Program-made: the position numbers and the translations under genes
NCBI RefSeq assembly: GCF_038007305.1
Contig: NZ_JBBOWV010000001.1
Location: 2,780,501-2,844,500, forward strand
From: Solibacillus sp. FSL W7-1436
GTDB taxonomy: Bacteria; Bacillota; Bacilli; Bacillales_A; Planococcaceae
Direction of reading: 5' to 3'
Length of the DNA stretch: 64,000 bases
Shown here: positions 61,185 to 64,000 of the stretch, piece after piece
Numbering within the stretch: the first letter of the stretch is position 1
Layout: every line of letters starts with the position of its first letter
Notes under the pieces: model-generated
Databases searched by the model: none
What the model was told of the DNA's origin: nothing
What the model saw: the letters and a program-made list of their open reading frames with translations, nothing else

Positions 61185-62381
61185 ATGGAGGAGCTATTGT
61201 TGAAAAATCCTAGCTCATTAAGTGATGAGCGTATAGAAGCACTTTTAGATTTACTTTACTCCGAACATTGTAATGACTCCATACTATTAAAAAGTGATGA
61301 TTTTTATTTAATTTTTCATGATATTTGGTCACTTTTTGAAATTGGGGAAGAGTACGAAAGCGAAATTGTAAAAGAAGATATTAGGCTGAAAGAATGGCGA
61401 ATTTTCATTTTGGAATTTTTCTCAGCCCGAAATTTAGAAAAATTGCACTTTGAGTACTTAACGAATTCCTCTGTAAAAAAATTTTTTATAGCACTATACA
61501 TATGGAAAAAAATTAAAAAAGATTATTTTTATGATATGCGTAAAGCGTTGAAGATTGAAAAACTAAAAGCTGAATATGAAAAGGATCTTGCAGATAGTCA
61601 AGATACTCGGGATATTTATCATGAAATTCATTTAAAAGTTCAGAGCTATTGGTATATGAATTTATTTATATTAAATTCCATTTATGACAGAATTTTGGAA
61701 GAAGTACTGGAAGAAACGAAAGCGGTAGAGCTGCTTTTCGGTGACAAGATATGGGAAACAATCAGCAATGATAATTTAAGAAAATTTATGAGTTATATTG
61801 AATCAAGGCACTTTTCCGAAGTTTTGTTTTGGAAATCCAAATTTCAGACAGAACAATTTTTAAAAGTTGGACTCGATCCGAACAGTACATATGTATTTTG
61901 TGTTCAAAAAGATATATCGATGAAACGTAGCCTTACTTTACAAAATGGATTGGCATTGGCCTTTTCAGAATTTTCACAAAAACATGAACACAATTTTGTT
62001 TTTTTATCATTCATAAAAGCAATCGATCAGGAAATGATTACACATAAAGAGACAATAGATTTTAATCATTACTTCGAGCTCGATAAATCATTCGGACTCA
62101 AAACGGAACCGATTAATTATAAAGGCGTTATCAATTATGCCTTTACGATGTTAAAGTTAGAATTATCTCATAGCAATAGCGGTAAAATCTATTTAATCTG
62201 CAATGAATTACTATTTGACGATTTTCCTAATGAAGAAGATTGGATATCAGCCGTTACGCATTACAAAAAGCTGAAAAAGATTGAAATTGTCGTCATCTAT
62301 ATGGGCGATAAAACGAAACTTCAGCAAATATGGTTCGCAGATAAAATACTGATACCAAAACAACTGGCTCAGTTTAAATAG
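61185..62381 (+). CDS. unrecognised 398-aa protein, possibly degenerate VWA-like
   Basis: A complete 398-aa soluble, acidic, helical protein with its own GAAAGGTGG site and terminator. The N-terminal 240 residues are Leu/Glu/Lys-rich helices without recognised motifs. The C-terminal ~150 residues alternate predicted strands and helices (YVFCVQKDISMKR, FVFLSFIKAI, GKIYLICNELLF, IEIVVIYMG), reminiscent of a von Willebrand A fold. The metal-site D-x-S-x-S is reduced to DISMK, so metal binding is doubtful. I recognise no family. AT content is above that of neighbouring genes, which may hint at acquisition. Confidence 0.6.
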   Translation: MEELLLKNPSSLSDERIEALLDLLYSEHCNDSILLKSDDFYLIFHDIWSLFEIGEEYESEIVKEDIRLKEWRIFILEFFSARNLEKLHFEYLTNSSVKKFFIALYIWKKIKKDYFYDMRKALKIEKLKAEYEKDLADSQDTRDIYHEIHLKVQSYWYMNLFILNSIYDRILEEVLEETKAVELLFGDKIWETISNDNLRKFMSYIESRHFSEVLFWKSKFQTEQFLKVGLDPNSTYVFCVQKDISMKRSLTLQNGLALAFSEFSQKHEHNFVFLSFIKAIDQEMITHKETIDFNHYFELDKSFGLKTEPINYKGVINYAFTMLKLELSHSNSGKIYLICNELLFDDFPNEEDWISAVTHYKKLKKIEIVVIYMGDKTKLQQIWFADKILIPKQLAQFK

Positions 62382-62385
62382 AAAA

Positions 62386-62435
62386 AATAAACTCTAAATA
62401 GTGCGGATTCATATCGCTCCTATTTAGAGTTTATT
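62386..62435. terminator. bidirectional terminator
   Basis: AATAAACTCTAAATAG pairs perfectly with CTATTTAGAGTTTATT over 16 bp between convergent genes. Confidence 0.88.
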
Positions 62436-62449
62436 TCATTTTATACAGT

Positions 62450-63343
62450 TTATTGTGTACTACTTGTTTTTAGCTTTTTGGCATTTTGTTCAGGAGCGAA
62501 AACGGTGTACAAAATACTTCCGAAAATCAGGACGATTCCGAACACTTGCAATAAACTTGGTCGGAATGAAAGCAATACAGCATCCAATAATATCGCTACT
62601 ACAGGATCGACAAATACGAGTACCGAAACGATGACAGTAGGAAGATCTCGGACACTGTCAAAAAATAAATAGTAGACAAATCCGGTATGAATTAAGCCTG
62701 TACCAAGTATGTATAGCCAGTTTGTATTTGTTAAACCTTCAAATGCTGCAAAATCGCAAAATGGGAGCAACATTAAGATACCTACTATTGTTTGGATAAA
62801 CGTAAGAGCATAGGATGACATACCGTGAATCGTTTTACTCGTAAACATTGTCAGTGCATAGCAGATAGCAGAAAGAAGCGCCCATATAAATCCTGAATTC
62901 ATAAATTGGGAGACGCTTGTAAAGCTCTCAATACCGATAATAAGAATACTGCCGAAAAAGCAAATAATGGTTGCACAAATAGCTCCTATCCCCATTTTCT
63001 CCGCTAAAAATACCGAACCTAAAATTAATACAAAAATCGGGGCCAAATTGTAAATTGAAATGGCGATAGAAATCGACATAACTTCGAACGCTTTAAATAA
63101 AAACACCCAGTTTAATACAAGAAATACACCGCATACAACTGTTTTCATCACTTCGCTTTTATTCCAAACTTCAGTTTTATGACCGCCTGTAATAAACCAT
63201 AATCCGCCTAAAAAGAGTGTCGCACAAATACAGCGAACAAAAACGAGCTCTACTGCAGGCAAGCCGGTTTGCGTAGTAAAGAAACCGATAGAGCCGAAAA
63301 TAGCCATGGAAAGAGTAAGTTTAAGCATTGAGCGTGCATTCAT
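62450..63343 (-). CDS. EamA/DMT-family transporter
   Basis: A 297-aa ten-helix drug/metabolite transporter with two EamA repeats (3-135, 150-285). It follows proA on the same strand across a 172-base structured gap (63344-63515) that could regulate it. Substrate unknown. Confidence 0.86.
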   Translation of the reverse strand: MNARSMLKLTLSMAIFGSIGFFTTQTGLPAVELVFVRCICATLFLGGLWFITGGHKTEVWNKSEVMKTVVCGVFLVLNWVFLFKAFEVMSISIAISIYNLAPIFVLILGSVFLAEKMGIGAICATIICFFGSILIIGIESFTSVSQFMNSGFIWALLSAICYALTMFTSKTIHGMSSYALTFIQTIVGILMLLPFCDFAAFEGLTNTNWLYILGTGLIHTGFVYYLFFDSVRDLPTVIVSVLVFVDPVVAILLDAVLLSFRPSLLQVFGIVLIFGSILYTVFAPEQNAKKLKTSSTQ

Positions 63344-63365
63344 TTGGTGAACCTGCTTTCTTTAT

Positions 63366-63476
63366 CCCGCAGTAACGGGTAGTAATTTTTCTGCCTTGAA
63401 TGCAAAGCGGCAGAGGCAAAACTCCCGCATTCAGATTGAAGCAGGGCGTAAAGGATAGGCGGGAGATTAACTATCC
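63366..63476 (-). promoter_or_regulatory. structured leader with H-type pseudoknot potential
   Basis: Reading the minus strand, GGATAG (63476-63471) pairs with CTATCC (63458-63453). Their loop contains CTCCCGC (63465-63459), perfectly complementary to GCGGGAG (63428-63422): an H-type pseudoknot with a 6-bp and a 7-bp stem. Downstream are TCTGCC/GGCAGA (63414-63390) and CCCG/CGGG (63379-63366), the latter 22 bases before the EamA start. It resembles the build of a small riboswitch; I could not match a known class. Confidence 0.45.
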
Positions 63477-63515
63477 GTAAAAGCCCGATTCGTTTCACTT
63501 TAGAGAAAGTGGGTA

Positions 63516-64000
63516 TTATTCACGAATTTGACCGCTGCCGTAAATATAGTATTTCGTTGATGTTAGTGCTGGTAAACCCATCGGTCCGCGAGCATGAAGC
63601 TTTTGAGTTGAAATACCGATTTCAGCACCATATCCGAATTCAAAGCCATCCGTAAAGCGTGTCGATGCATTGTGATACACAGCTGCCGCATCAACCGAAT
63701 TTAAAAAGATTTCAGCGTTTTGCAGATTGTCGGTAATTATAGCTTCCGAATGATTTGTCCCGAACTGATTAATGTGATGCACCGCTTCCAATACATCTTC
63801 AACTACTTTTATGCTTAATGTCAGAGCCAAAAATTCTTCAGCGTAATGCTCTTCTGTTGCCTCAAATGCTTCTGGCAATACAGCACACACATTTTCGTCT
63901 CCATAGATTTTTATTCCAAGTTCATTCTGTAAGTAATGCAAAAGTTCTGCACCATGACTTTGGAAAAATTCCTGATGAATTAATAAACTCTCCGCAGCAT
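63516..64000 (-). CDS. proA: gamma-glutamyl phosphate reductase, 3' part (cut by window end)
   Basis: The C-terminal ~160 residues of ProA, which reduces gamma-glutamyl phosphate to glutamate semialdehyde in proline synthesis. Visible landmarks: NAAE-like [12 protein letters not shown] at the window edge, [62 protein letters not shown]. The frame stays open through the last base, so the start lies outside the window; it is not a truncated gene. Stop at 63516. Confidence 0.92.
   Translation of the reverse strand, partial: AAESLLIHQEFFQSHGAELLHYLQNELGIKIYGDENVCAVLPEAFEATEEHYAEEFLALTLSIKVVEDVLEAVHHINQFGTNHSEAIITDNLQNAEIFLNSVDAAAVYHNASTRFTDGFEFGYGAEIGISTQKLHARGPMGLPALTSTKYYIYGSGQIRE

Noticed and set aside
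63344-63515. Known riboswitch classes (preQ1, fluoride, THF, c-di-GMP, guanidine)
   Set aside because: None of the consensus cores I know could be matched; only the pseudoknot topology is claimed.
1-64000. Insertion sequences, prophage genes, tRNA or rRNA genes
   Set aside because: No transposase, integrase, phage structural gene, tRNA cloverleaf or rRNA segment was recognised on either strand.

Overview
The window is low-GC Gram-positive chromosomal DNA. It has strong AGGAGG-type ribosome binding sites, frequent TTG/GTG starts, intrinsic terminators after most genes, a lipoteichoic acid synthase, a lipoprotein YidC, a SpoVD-like class B PBP with a C-terminal PASTA domain, a DynA dynamin, and Fur/Zur boxes of the Bacillus 7-1-7 type. 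Gene content (YpeP/YpeQ, YpgQ/YfmR/YpgR-CvfC, CheX, type II pantothenate kinase, stand-alone CoaB) points to Bacillales, most likely Planococcaceae (Solibacillus/Lysinibacillus-like). The genus is inference. No rRNA, tRNA, IS element, prophage or CRISPR array was recognised.

Layout. 0-7 kb: CheX, a Fur-box-controlled 26-aa peptide gene, glutaminase, an Lsa/Vga-like ABC-F gene behind an apparent transcription attenuator, two small unknown genes, and a thiosulfate-uptake pair (TsuA/TusA type). 7-19 kb: LysR, SpoVD-like PBP, a Zur-box-flanked ZinT lipoprotein gene, DUF2332, LysR, two small overlapping unknown genes, a 1203-aa double dynamin with a rhodanese, and an MBL hydrolase. 19-32 kb: PhoU-like/Pit phosphate uptake, HtrA-like protease, malic enzyme, PepF, patatin, CPA2 antiporter, PadR/DUF2812, NhaC and a lone PurC. 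32-43 kb: Usp, glutamate dehydrogenase, YaiI/YqxD with an apparent ATT start, D-serine ammonia-lyase, a squalene/phytoene-synthase-like protein, a second ABC-F with ASCH partner, LTA synthase and YidC. 43-64 kb: hydrolase, GNAT, exonuclease, CoaW, MarR/MFS, RNase HI-like, a candidate ncRNA, SEC-C protein, two EamA transporters, CoaB-like, VOC protein, cold-shock protein, Fhs, HD/YfmR/CvfC operon, one unrecognised 398-aa protein, and the 3' part of proA cut by the window end.

The most unusual signal is a dispersed intergenic element found three times (6767-6940 on the minus strand, 21659-21852, 43106-43280). Each copy is a directional array of 9-10 copies of TTCTAATAAA with non-conserved spacers. 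Step lengths follow one pattern in all three: two or three steps of 20-21 bp, one step of 19 bp, then exactly five steps of 21 bp. Each copy lies just downstream of a gene's terminator and begins after a G-rich stretch. I know of no named family that matches. A fourth may be cut by the left window edge.

Other candidate regulatory systems: an attenuator with competing terminator/antiterminator before the first ABC-F gene; a second ABC-F gene preceded by a 43-aa ORF and a terminator; an H-type pseudoknot-like leader before the last EamA gene; a hairpin between the Shine-Dalgarno and the AUG of the glutaminase gene; and a promoter followed by a terminator before the CPA2 antiporter.
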